Of a DNA stretch of 5,364 nucleotides, positions 1 through 5,292 are shown one piece after another; the first letter of the stretch is position 1; the number at the start of each line of letters is the position of its first letter. The position numbers and the translations under genes were made by a program. The DNA is from Bacteroidota bacterium. Its GTDB lineage: Bacteria; Bacteroidota; Bacteroidia; Flavobacteriales; Flavobacteriaceae. Under the pieces are notes generated by a model. It had not been told where the DNA came from and made no database searches. It saw nothing but the letters and a program-made list of their open reading frames with translations. The stretch is from assembly GCA_004356305.1 (NCBI GenBank), contig SMXJ01000051.1:1-5364 (forward strand), read 5' to 3'.

Positions 1-393
1 CATTACCGTAGCAATTTTATACTCACTGGATTGTTAGGTATAGTTGTTGTGATCGCGAAAGTCTTTAGAAAAAGAACGGTACAGAACAGGAAAAATACGA
101 GCACGGAAACTAAAGAAGTATTGGTTTTTACCGAAAGTATTCCATTGTTGAAAAAACTGTCTGAAATATATGACGTTCCGGTAAGATCGGTATCCAAAAC
201 CGTCCTGGATAATGCTTTGTTTACACATAGTTTATGTGTATTTGATGTTGACTATGTTTCGTACCGGCAGATATTTGCGGTCATGCTACAGCGAAAAAAC
301 AAGCAGAACAGTTTTCGTATCAGGCCACCGGGATGTAATTTTGTGATTGGAAGTGATCAAAGTGACCAAAAAGGAGACGTTATAGAATTTTAA
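1..393 (+). CDS. C-terminal fragment of a membrane protein, possibly a family 2 glycosyltransferase tail
   Basis: The frame is open from base 1 to a TAA at 391-393, so the gene begins left of the window; a TTG at 31 lies inside the hydrophobic segment and is unlikely to be the start. The visible 130 residues begin with a hydrophobic stretch (about residues 7-22, ILTGLLGIVVVIAKVF) that looks like a last membrane helix. A basic RKR run follows, suggesting that the remaining roughly 105 residues are cytoplasmic. The tail alternates beta-like and helical segments and ends in FRIRPPGCNFVIGSDQS followed by a Gly-Asp. From memory, a similar ending (aromatic-K/R-I-x-P-P then I-G-S and G-D/E) occurs in Bacteroidota integral membrane glycosyltransferases of family 2, after their last helices. 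No catalytic glycosyltransferase residues are in the window, so that assignment is tentative. No terminator hairpin is visible after the stop. Confidence 0.6.
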   Translation, partial: HYRSNFILTGLLGIVVVIAKVFRKRTVQNRKNTSTETKEVLVFTESIPLLKKLSEIYDVPVRSVSKTVLDNALFTHSLCVFDVDYVSYRQIFAVMLQRKNKQNSFRIRPPGCNFVIGSDQSDQKGDVIEF

Positions 394-469
394 TTGTCAA
401 ATTCACAATATACTGCGTGTAAAACATAAATATTTTAAAGAATATTAAATATAACCACTCAAATTTTAT

Positions 470-477
470 TAATTTTG
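470..477 (+). promoter_or_regulatory. Bacteroidota -7 promoter box upstream of the E2 gene
   Basis: TAATTTTG matches the Bacteroidota housekeeping -7 consensus TAnnTTTG exactly and lies 50 bases before the E2 start codon. No TTG is seen about 17-23 bases upstream, so the -33 element is missing or degenerate. The box and the bases after it (TTAATTTTGCACC) are nearly identical to the rpmB promoter at 5250-5262, which supports a real promoter. Transcription would be expected to begin a few bases downstream, around 484. Confidence 0.6.
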
Positions 478-479
478 CA

Positions 480-499
480 CCTGCCTGCCGTGAGGTGGG
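480..499 (+). other. Imperfect hairpin at the start of the E2 leader
   Basis: Bases 480-486 (CCTGCCT) can pair with 493-499 (AGGTGGG) to give a 7-bp stem, including two G-U pairs as RNA, closed by a 6-base loop. It is GC-rich inside an A/T-rich gap. There is no following T-tract, so it is not a classical terminator for the upstream gene. It sits immediately after the -7 box, where transcription would begin. It may be a leader structure or the remnant of a short dispersed palindrome; nothing in the window decides between these. Confidence 0.35.
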
Positions 500-527
500 T
501 CGAAATTGAAATACCACTTGTACTACT

Positions 528-1838
528 ATGGCAAGATTTGAATTGAAACTACCGAAAATGGGGGAGAGTGTTGCCGAGGCAACCGTGACTAGCTGGCTTA
601 AAAATGTGGGTGATACCATAGAAGCCGATGAGGCGGTGCTTGAAATTGCAACCGATAAGGTAGATTCTGAAGTCCCGAGTGAAGTAGACGGAACTTTGTT
701 GGAAGTATTATTTGAGGTAGATGATGTGGTTCAAGTAGGACAAACCCTCGCCATCATAGAAACCGATGCTGATGTAGCAGTTCCTGCCCCTTCCGAATCG
801 GATTCCGTTGAGGAAACTCAACCCGACCTTGTTGAAAAAATTGAAGATACTCCGGCTGTCGCCGATGATTCCACAATTTCGACGATAGAAAGCAGTGAAG
901 GCCGTTTCTATTCACCGTTGGTCAAAAAAATAGCCGTGGCAGAAGGTATTTCCCAAAGTGAGTTAGACGTCATCCCCGGAACGGGAAAAAATGGACGTGT
1001 GACTAAGAATGATATGCTGGGATATCTTAAAAATAGAGGATCTAAAACCATTGTTTCTACGACCATTTCCGAGAAGTCTGAAGTGAAGCAATCGGTTACC
1101 AAGCCGGTTACAACTATCTCCGTAAATGGTGAAGATGAAATTATAGAAATGACCCGTATGGGTAAACTCATCGCTCATCATATGGTGGAGAGTGTGCAAA
1201 CATCAGCCCATGTACAATCATTCATTGAATGTGATGTGACCAACATTTGGAACTGGCGAAATAAAATAAAGAACGATTACGAAAAGAGAGAAGGAGAGAA
1301 GCTGACCTTAACTCCTATATTTATGGAAGCTGTTGCCAAAGCCCTGAGGGACTTCCCTATGCTCAATATCTCTGTCGAAGGAAATACCATCATAAAGCAC
1401 AAAAATATCAATCTGGGAATGGCTGCTGCCTTAGCCGATGGAAACTTAATTGTTCCTGTGATCAGGAATGCAGATCAGCTCAACCTGGTGGGTATGAGCA
1501 AAGCGGTAAACGACCTGGCTGGTCGCGCCCGTACTAACAGACTGAAACCGGATGAGATCCAGGGTGGAACCTATACGGTGACCAACGTTGGGACATTCGG
1601 CAGCATTATGGGAACTCCTATTATCAATCAGCCGCAGGTAGGGATCTTGGCATTGGGCGCCATTCGAAAAGTACCCGCGGTAATAGAGACTTCAGAAGGT
1701 GATTTTATTGGTATTCGTTATAAAATGTTCTTATCACACAGTTACGATCATAGGGTAGTCAATGGTGCTTTGGGAGGGCAGTTTGTGAAGGCTGTAGCCG
1801 ATTATCTCGAAGGTTGGGATCTGAATCGAGAGGTTTAA
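528..1838 (+). CDS. 2-oxo acid dehydrogenase E2, dihydrolipoamide acyltransferase
   Basis: This is the core acyltransferase of a 2-oxo acid dehydrogenase complex. It takes the acyl group made by E1 on its swinging lipoyl arm and passes it to coenzyme A in the cytoplasm. The 436-residue protein has the full E2 order: one lipoyl domain (about 2-78) with the lipoylation lysine K44 in ATDKVDSE, an acidic linker (about 79-124), a peripheral-subunit-binding domain (about 126-167, ending GKNGRVTKNDML), a second linker, and the catalytic domain (about 205-434) ending in YDHRVVNG. H408 is the expected catalytic histidine. The usual HxxxDG motif reads HRVVNG, so the aspartate is Asn412 (codon AAT). One lipoyl domain and no adjacent E1 or E3 gene leave the substrate open; a branched-chain or general oxo-acid E2 is my best guess, with the 2-oxoglutarate E2 less likely. 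The ATG gives a start typical of the family (MARFELKLPKMGES). No Shine-Dalgarno sequence is present, which is normal for this phylum. Confidence 0.93.
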   Translation: MARFELKLPKMGESVAEATVTSWLKNVGDTIEADEAVLEIATDKVDSEVPSEVDGTLLEVLFEVDDVVQVGQTLAIIETDADVAVPAPSESDSVEETQPDLVEKIEDTPAVADDSTISTIESSEGRFYSPLVKKIAVAEGISQSELDVIPGTGKNGRVTKNDMLGYLKNRGSKTIVSTTISEKSEVKQSVTKPVTTISVNGEDEIIEMTRMGKLIAHHMVESVQTSAHVQSFIECDVTNIWNWRNKIKNDYEKREGEKLTLTPIFMEAVAKALRDFPMLNISVEGNTIIKHKNINLGMAAALADGNLIVPVIRNADQLNLVGMSKAVNDLAGRARTNRLKPDEIQGGTYTVTNVGTFGSIMGTPIINQPQVGILALGAIRKVPAVIETSEGDFIGIRYKMFLSHSYDHRVVNGALGGQFVKAVADYLEGWDLNREV

Positions 1839-1892
1839 ATGAATAACGATCTCATTTAGACGATTTTTGATTCGAAAAATTTACTCCTAACG

Positions 1893-1927
1893 ACTATCAA
1901 CTATTCACTAATCACTATTTACTACTT
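1893..1927 (+). repeat. Five tandem degenerate heptads, ACTA-NNN
   Basis: Five consecutive 7-base units start at 1893, 1900, 1907, 1914 and 1921, and each begins ACTA (20 of 20 anchor bases). The remaining three bases differ from unit to unit: TCA, TTC, ATC, TTT, CTT. The unit just before (1886-1892, CCTAACG) keeps CTA at the same offset and may be a decayed sixth copy. The array contains no G. Its last unit overlaps the -7 box of the next gene. A period of 7 is incompatible with coding. Confidence 0.75.
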
Positions 1928-1930
1928 TTG
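1923..1930 (+). promoter_or_regulatory. Bacteroidota -7 promoter box for the exonuclease gene
   Basis: TACTTTTG fits TAnnTTTG exactly and ends 17 bases before the ATG at 1948, implying a very short leader. No TTG-type -33 element is seen at the usual distance; that position is filled by the ACTA heptads. The box could in part be a chance product of the repeat, because its first five bases belong to the last heptad. Confidence 0.5.
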
Positions 1931-1947
1931 TACTATAAATTATACCC

Positions 1948-2721
1948 ATGGAGTTAAAATTAAATAAACCCATCTGTTTTTTCGATCTTGAAACAACGGG
2001 AGTCAATGTGGCTTCAGATAGAATTGTTGAAATATCTATCCTGAAGGTATTTCCCAATGGAAATAAAGAAAGCCACACTTGGCGTGTTAATCCGGAGATG
2101 CCTATACCGGCCGTCGTAACTGCTATTCATGGGATCACCGATGAAATGGTTGCCGGCGAACCGACATTCAAGGTGTTAGCGCCAAAGGTATATGCACTGA
2201 TCAAGGACAGCGATTTAGGCGGTTTTAATTCCAATAGGTTTGACATTCCTCTATTGGCTGAGGAATTACTTAGGGCTGAAATTGACCTCGATCTAAAAAA
2301 AGCACTCTCTGTCGATGTGCAGACAATATTTCATAAAAAAGAAAAGCGTACCCTGGAAGCTGCCTATAAATTCTACTGTGATAAAAGCCTTGAAAATGCG
2401 CATAGTGCGTCAGCCGACACCTTAGCGACCTATGAAGTATTATTGTCTCAGTTAGAACGATACGACGATCTGGAAAATGATGTTTCTTCATTGGCCATTT
2501 TTAGTTCGCATAGGCAGTTTGCGGATTTTGCAGGTTTCATCGGATTTACCAAAGATGGGGAAGAGGTGTTTAACTTCGGAAAACATAAAGGGGTATTAGT
2601 GGAGGACGTACTTGAAAAAGAACCGGGCTACTATGGTTGGATACAGAATGCAGATTTTCCATTGTACACTAAAAAAGTACTGACAAGAGTGAAACTAAGG
2701 AAGTTGAATAATAAGCTGTAG
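1948..2721 (+). CDS. DEDDh-family 3'-5' exonuclease with ExoX-like C-terminal module
   Basis: A DnaQ-like exonuclease expected to remove nucleotides from DNA 3' ends with two bound divalent metals. All five DEDDh residues are visible in the 257-residue protein: D13 and E15 in FFDLETTG (Exo I), D99 in NSNRFDIPLL (Exo II), and H152 with D157 in AHSASADTLAT (Exo III). HGITDEMV at about 61-68 is also typical of the DnaQ/epsilon type. After the nuclease domain (about 8-172), the C-terminus (about 205-245) carries FNFGKHKG and a Tyr-Tyr-Gly-Trp-Ile segment. These resemble the small module at the end of exodeoxyribonuclease X-like proteins. It is therefore more likely a stand-alone repair nuclease than the Pol III proofreading subunit, though the latter is not excluded. 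The ATG is the first start after an in-frame TAA at 1936-1938. Heptad-repeat gaps flank the gene on both sides. Confidence 0.9.
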   Translation: MELKLNKPICFFDLETTGVNVASDRIVEISILKVFPNGNKESHTWRVNPEMPIPAVVTAIHGITDEMVAGEPTFKVLAPKVYALIKDSDLGGFNSNRFDIPLLAEELLRAEIDLDLKKALSVDVQTIFHKKEKRTLEAAYKFYCDKSLENAHSASADTLATYEVLLSQLERYDDLENDVSSLAIFSSHRQFADFAGFIGFTKDGEEVFNFGKHKGVLVEDVLEKEPGYYGWIQNADFPLYTKKVLTRVKLRKLNNKL

Positions 2722-2730
2722 GGAAAGTAT

Positions 2731-2758
2731 TGAGATGTGAGCTATGAGAAGTGTGAAG
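2731..2758 (+). repeat. Four tandem heptads, TGAG-NNN type
   Basis: Units starting at 2731, 2738 and 2745 all begin TGAG (TGAGATG, TGAGCTA, TGAGAAG). The fourth, at 2752, is TGTGAAG. Anchor agreement is 15 of 16 bases and the other three positions vary. The array starts 10 bases after the exonuclease stop codon. Confidence 0.65.
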
Positions 2759-2760
2759 AC

Positions 2761-2804
2761 CGGAGCACGGAGCACGCTTGTCCGTCCGAAGTTGCCCGTC
2801 CGAA
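2761..2804 (+). repeat. Perfect 7-base repeat followed by a 14-base direct repeat
   Basis: CGGAGCA occurs twice back to back (2761-2774). TTGYCCGTCCGAA then occurs at 2778-2790 and 2792-2804, a 14-base period (twice 7) with one mismatch. CCGTCCG therefore falls at 2782 and 2796. These starts keep the same phase modulo 7 as the AAG array at 2845. The CGGA and TCCG elements are complementary and could form a small bulged stem (2761-2764 with 2785-2788, 2768-2771 with 2781-2784), but no T-tract follows. Confidence 0.7.
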
Positions 2805-2844
2805 ATAAAATATAGGCGGGAAATGTAGGTGGGGCGAAGGCGGA

Positions 2845-2907
2845 AAGTATGAAGCATGAAGTTGTAAGTCCAAAGCCGAAAGTCAAAAGCCGGAAGACCG
2901 AAGTTGG
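2845..2907 (+). repeat. Nine tandem degenerate heptads, AAG-NNNN
   Basis: Nine successive 7-base units (starts 2845, 2852, 2859, 2866, 2873, 2880, 2887, 2894, 2901) all begin AAG, so 27 of 27 anchor bases are constant. The four following columns vary: position 4 is T5 C3 A1, position 5 is C5 A2 T2, position 6 is G4 T2 C2 A1, and position 7 is G5 A3 T1. The loose consensus is AAGYCGR. A tenth unit at 2908 begins AAA. On the other strand the array reads as CTT-anchored pyrimidine-rich heptads. Confidence 0.85.
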
Positions 2908-2919
2908 AAATGGCAGTTA

Positions 2920-2980
2920 AACGATTCAACGATTAAACACATCATCAAATAGTCAACACTCAACACTTGCAACTTAACAC
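2920..2980 (+). repeat. A/C-rich short repeats: AACGATT octads, then AACAC heptads
   Basis: AACGATT occurs at 2920-2926 and 2928-2934 (8-base spacing), followed by AACACAT at 2936, again 8 bases on. Then TCAACAC occurs at 2953-2959 and 2960-2966, TTGCAAC at 2967, and TTAACAC at 2974-2980, all 7 bases apart. G is almost absent. Units are fewer and looser than in the AAG array, so the period is supported but not striking by itself. Confidence 0.5.
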
Positions 2981-3011
2981 CGATAAACATCAGTATTGAA
3001 TCACAGCGTTT

Positions 3012-3623
3012 ATGAAGATCATCTGTATAGGCAGAAATTATGCCGGGCACATAGAAGAATTGGGGAATGAAAGGCCGAGGGATCCTGTCCTTTTTTTAAA
3101 GCCGGACACTTCAATTCTAATAAAGAAAAATCCGTTTATTATTCCGGAGTTCTCGAATGATGTGCAATACGAGGTAGAGATCTTGGTAAAGATCAAGAAA
3201 ATTGGAAAATACATCGATCAAAAGTTTGCACATAAATATTACGATGAGATTGGACTTGGGATAGATTTTACGGCACGTGACCTTCAGCAGCAATTAAAGG
3301 AGAAAGGATTACCATGGGAAAAAGCCAAAGCCTTCGACGGAGCGGCAGTTATAGGCAATTTCTTACACAAAAGCACCTTCGAGAGTGTGGATGACATCAA
3401 TTTTAGGCTCGAAAAGAATGGCATGACCGTTCAAGAGGGAAATACGTCACTAATGTTGTGGAAAATCGATGCGTTGATCGAATATATCTCAAAATATTTC
3501 TCATTAAAGATAGGAGATGTTATATTTACAGGCACTCCATCTGGAGTAGGTCAGGTATTGCCCGATGATTTATTGACGGGTTTTATTGAAGATAAGGAGG
3601 TATTCTCCATAAAAGTTAAATGA
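3012..3623 (+). CDS. FAHD1-like fumarylacetoacetate hydrolase family protein
   Basis: A small single-domain FAH-fold enzyme of the FAHD1/YcgM type. Characterised relatives act on oxaloacetate (decarboxylation or tautomerisation) or hydrolyse acylpyruvates with Mg2+ or Mn2+ in the cytosol. The alignment with human FAHD1, recalled from memory, is close. GRNYAGHIEE carries the lid pair H13 and E16. YEVEI supplies metal ligands E54 and E56, and GIDFTARDLQ supplies D85. WEKAKAFDG supplies the catalytic-position lysine K106. TGTPSGVG (173-180) is the family glycine loop. At 203 residues it is a little shorter than FAHD1 (about 220) but complete. The ATG gives the expected MKIICIGRNY start, and an in-frame TGA lies just upstream at 2997-2999. 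It is the first gene of a tight cluster with the Hpt gene (4-base gap) and cinA. I cannot tell the substrate from sequence alone. Confidence 0.9.
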   Translation: MKIICIGRNYAGHIEELGNERPRDPVLFLKPDTSILIKKNPFIIPEFSNDVQYEVEILVKIKKIGKYIDQKFAHKYYDEIGLGIDFTARDLQQQLKEKGLPWEKAKAFDGAAVIGNFLHKSTFESVDDINFRLEKNGMTVQEGNTSLMLWKIDALIEYISKYFSLKIGDVIFTGTPSGVGQVLPDDLLTGFIEDKEVFSIKVK

Positions 3624-3627
3624 AACC

Positions 3628-3969
3628 ATGAGTAATCACTATTCAATAGAGAGTTTACGGGAAATTTCTGATGGCGATTCAGATTTCATGATGGTCGTGG
3701 CACGAACCTTTTTAGAAGAGATACCACCGGATCTGGCTTCTCTTAAAGAAGCAATTATTAATAATAATAAAGAATTAGCCTATCAATTTGCGCACAAGAT
3801 GAAACCCAATATTGAAATGTTCGGTATCGATGTGGTAAAACAGATCACAGCTGTCGAGTCCTGGACCAATACTTCAAGAGGCACGGAGACCATTCTACCG
3901 CAAATTGAATTGGTGGTCACCACTCTTAATCGGGTTTTTGACGAATTAAAGGAAGACTTCAATTTATAA
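3628..3969 (+). CDS. Orphan Hpt (histidine phosphotransfer) domain protein
   Basis: A 113-residue protein consisting of one Hpt four-helix domain, which carries phosphate between a hybrid histidine kinase and a response regulator in a cytoplasmic phosphorelay. The phosphoacceptor is H56 in QFAHKMKPN. The lysine three residues later (K59) matches the H-x-L-K core, while the usual following glycine is P60. The flanking helices are amphipathic and acidic, as expected. No kinase, receiver or DNA-binding domain is in the window, so partners must lie elsewhere. The gene starts 4 bases after the FAH-family stop and its TAA abuts the cinA ATG, implying cotranscription and probably translational coupling. 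The AAGGAGG at 3594-3600 is 27 bases from this start, too far to act as its ribosome binding site. Confidence 0.85.
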   Translation: MSNHYSIESLREISDGDSDFMMVVARTFLEEIPPDLASLKEAIINNNKELAYQFAHKMKPNIEMFGIDVVKQITAVESWTNTSRGTETILPQIELVVTTLNRVFDELKEDFNL

Positions 3970-5217
3970 ATGTTTGCCGAAATAATTACCATTGGCGACG
4001 AGATCCTAATAGGACAGATAGTTGATACCAATTCTGCACATATAAGTAAAGAACTCAATAAAATTGGGGTTCAGGTTTACCAAATTACTTCTATTCAAGA
4101 CGATAAAGAGCATATCCTTCAAGCCCTGGAAGATGCCAAAAACAGGGTAGATCTTGTATTGGTGACCGGGGGTTTGGGCCCAACGCGCGATGATATCACT
4201 AAACAATGTTTTATCGAGTTTTTTGACGATGACTATGTGGAAAATGAACAAGTCCTTCAGCATATAAAAGAACTCTTTTTAAAATACTTCAATAAAGAAC
4301 CATTACCCTCAAACTTGTTACAGGCCCAGGTTCCATCAAAGGCCACCATATTGTTTAACAGCTATGGTACTGCACCGGGTATGTGGATGGAAAAGGACGA
4401 TACCGTATTTGTCGCTATGCCGGGTGTCCCATACGAAATGAAATATTTATTGAAAGACAGCGTGCTTCCCAAGATTATTAAAAATTTCAACCGGCCGCAC
4501 ATTTATCATAAAACGCTATTGACCTACGGAATGGGTGAAAGCGATATAGCACATAGAATTTCAGATTGGGAAGAAAATCTCCCTCAACATATCAAATTAT
4601 CCTATTTACCCGCTTTGGGAAGAGTTAGATTGCGGCTGTCTTCGAAAGGCGCTGATGAACAAAAACTGCGAAATGAGGTCGATGGTCAAATGGAAATTGT
4701 ACACAAAATGCTTTCAGATATCGCGGTGGGCTTCGAAGGCGAGACCTCAATAACACAAAAAATAGGGGAGTTACTCATCCAACAAAACAAGACATTGAGT
4801 TTGGTCGAAAGCTTTACGGGAGGTGCCCTAGCTCAGGAGATCACTCGATATGCCGGCGCTTCTGCCTTCTATCGCGGGGGCATCATACCCTATGCCACTG
4901 AGTTAAAAATCTCGATATTAGGGGTGAGTGATGAATTGATAAAAAAACATAGTGTAGTGAGCCTCCCGGTTGCCGAGTCCATGGCCGAACGGGGATCGAA
5001 GATCTTTCAAAGTGACTATTCCATCGCCACAACGGGAATCGCAGGGCCCACCAAAGGGGATGGGGATGATGAAATTGGAACGGTATGTATTGCCATTGCC
5101 GCCCCGAACGGGGTTATTTCTGAAAAGTTCCTTTTCGGTAAAGTACGAGAACGTGTGATTCAAAAATCTGTCAGTAAGGCCTTCGAAATGCTGCTCAAAG
5201 AAATTTCAAAAAACTAA
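3970..5217 (+). CDS. cinA: CinA family protein (MoCF-like domain plus nicotinamide-nucleotide amidase domain)
   Basis: A two-domain CinA of 415 residues, the normal length. The N-terminal part (about 1-170) is the molybdopterin-binding-like domain: it begins AEIITIGDEILIGQIVDTNS, has GGLGPTRDD at 67-75, and ends with AMPGVPYEM at about 149-157. In characterised relatives this region has ADP-ribose pyrophosphatase-type activity. The C-terminal domain (about 260-412) is the NMN deamidase (PncC-type) unit, with VESFTGG at 279-285, YRGGIIPYATELK at 301-313 and TTGIAGPTKGDG from 354. It would convert nicotinamide mononucleotide to nicotinate mononucleotide, recycling the product of NAD-dependent DNA ligase. 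The name reflects competence induction in Gram-positives; nothing here implies a competence role. The ATG follows the hpt TAA with no spacer (TAAATG), and rpmB lies 75 bases downstream behind its own promoter. Confidence 0.95.
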   Translation: MFAEIITIGDEILIGQIVDTNSAHISKELNKIGVQVYQITSIQDDKEHILQALEDAKNRVDLVLVTGGLGPTRDDITKQCFIEFFDDDYVENEQVLQHIKELFLKYFNKEPLPSNLLQAQVPSKATILFNSYGTAPGMWMEKDDTVFVAMPGVPYEMKYLLKDSVLPKIIKNFNRPHIYHKTLLTYGMGESDIAHRISDWEENLPQHIKLSYLPALGRVRLRLSSKGADEQKLRNEVDGQMEIVHKMLSDIAVGFEGETSITQKIGELLIQQNKTLSLVESFTGGALAQEITRYAGASAFYRGGIIPYATELKISILGVSDELIKKHSVVSLPVAESMAERGSKIFQSDYSIATTGIAGPTKGDGDDEIGTVCIAIAAPNGVISEKFLFGKVRERVIQKSVSKAFEMLLKEISKN

Positions 5218-5227
5218 ATTTCTTTTG

Positions 5228-5258
5228 TTGTTGAAACCAATTTATTTACTTAAATTTG
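5228..5258 (+). promoter_or_regulatory. Bacteroidota-type promoter of rpmB (-33 TTG, -7 TAAATTTG)
   Basis: TAAATTTG at 5251-5258 is an exact TAnnTTTG match. TTG elements at 5228-5230 and 5231-5233 lie 20 and 17 bases upstream, within the usual spacing, so this is the best-formed promoter in the window. The ATG follows 34 bases after the -7 box. The leader just before the start is A-rich and lacks a Shine-Dalgarno sequence, as is usual for highly expressed genes in this phylum. The promoter lets rpmB be expressed independently of the upstream cluster; no terminator hairpin separates cinA from it. Confidence 0.8.
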
Positions 5259-5292
5259 CACCCGGTTAAAAATTATTATAAAAACTAAGACA

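Larger units (their letters stand above)
2722..3011. other. 290-base intergenic region made largely of short-period repeats
   Basis: No credible gene is present; the minus-strand open frames here are by-products of the repeats. The region is a patchwork of 7-base-period arrays, annotated separately. Composition changes sharply along it. By hand count, 2821-2910 is 72% purine (35 A, 30 G, 12 C, 13 T), whereas 2921-2990 is 71% A+C with only 5 G in 70 bases. I find no match to TAnnTTTG before the downstream gene and no hairpin followed by a T-tract after the upstream one. The promoter for the three-gene cluster beginning at 3012 is therefore not identifiable. Confidence 0.7.

Noticed and set aside
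1839..1859. ATG abutting the E2 stop, a six-codon frame
   Set aside because: It ends at TAG after MNNDLI, has no start signal of its own, and no reason to be a peptide gene.
2761..2788. Possible rho-independent terminator after the exonuclease gene
   Set aside because: The CGGA/TCCG pairing is short and bulged and no T-tract follows; it is better explained by the direct repeats.
2669..2929. Minus-strand open frames of 86 and 63 codons across the repeat gap
   Set aside because: They arise from a stop-poor, CTT-rich complement of the heptad arrays, have no family resemblance, and a 7-base repeat shifts frame with every unit.
2967..2998. TTG at 2967 with TATTG at 2994 as a promoter for the 3012 gene
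   Set aside because: The downstream element does not match TAnnTTTG, and the TTG lies within the repeat units.
3594..3608. Perfect AAGGAGG with a small GGAG/CTCC stem near the end of the FAH-family gene
   Set aside because: It is 27 bases before the Hpt start, codes for conserved-looking residues, and Bacteroidota rarely depend on Shine-Dalgarno pairing; the stem is only 4 bp.
4802..4826. CinA motif reads ESFTGG rather than the common ESCTGG
   Set aside because: That position is variable in the family, and the serine, threonine and glycines are kept, so it does not suggest loss of function.
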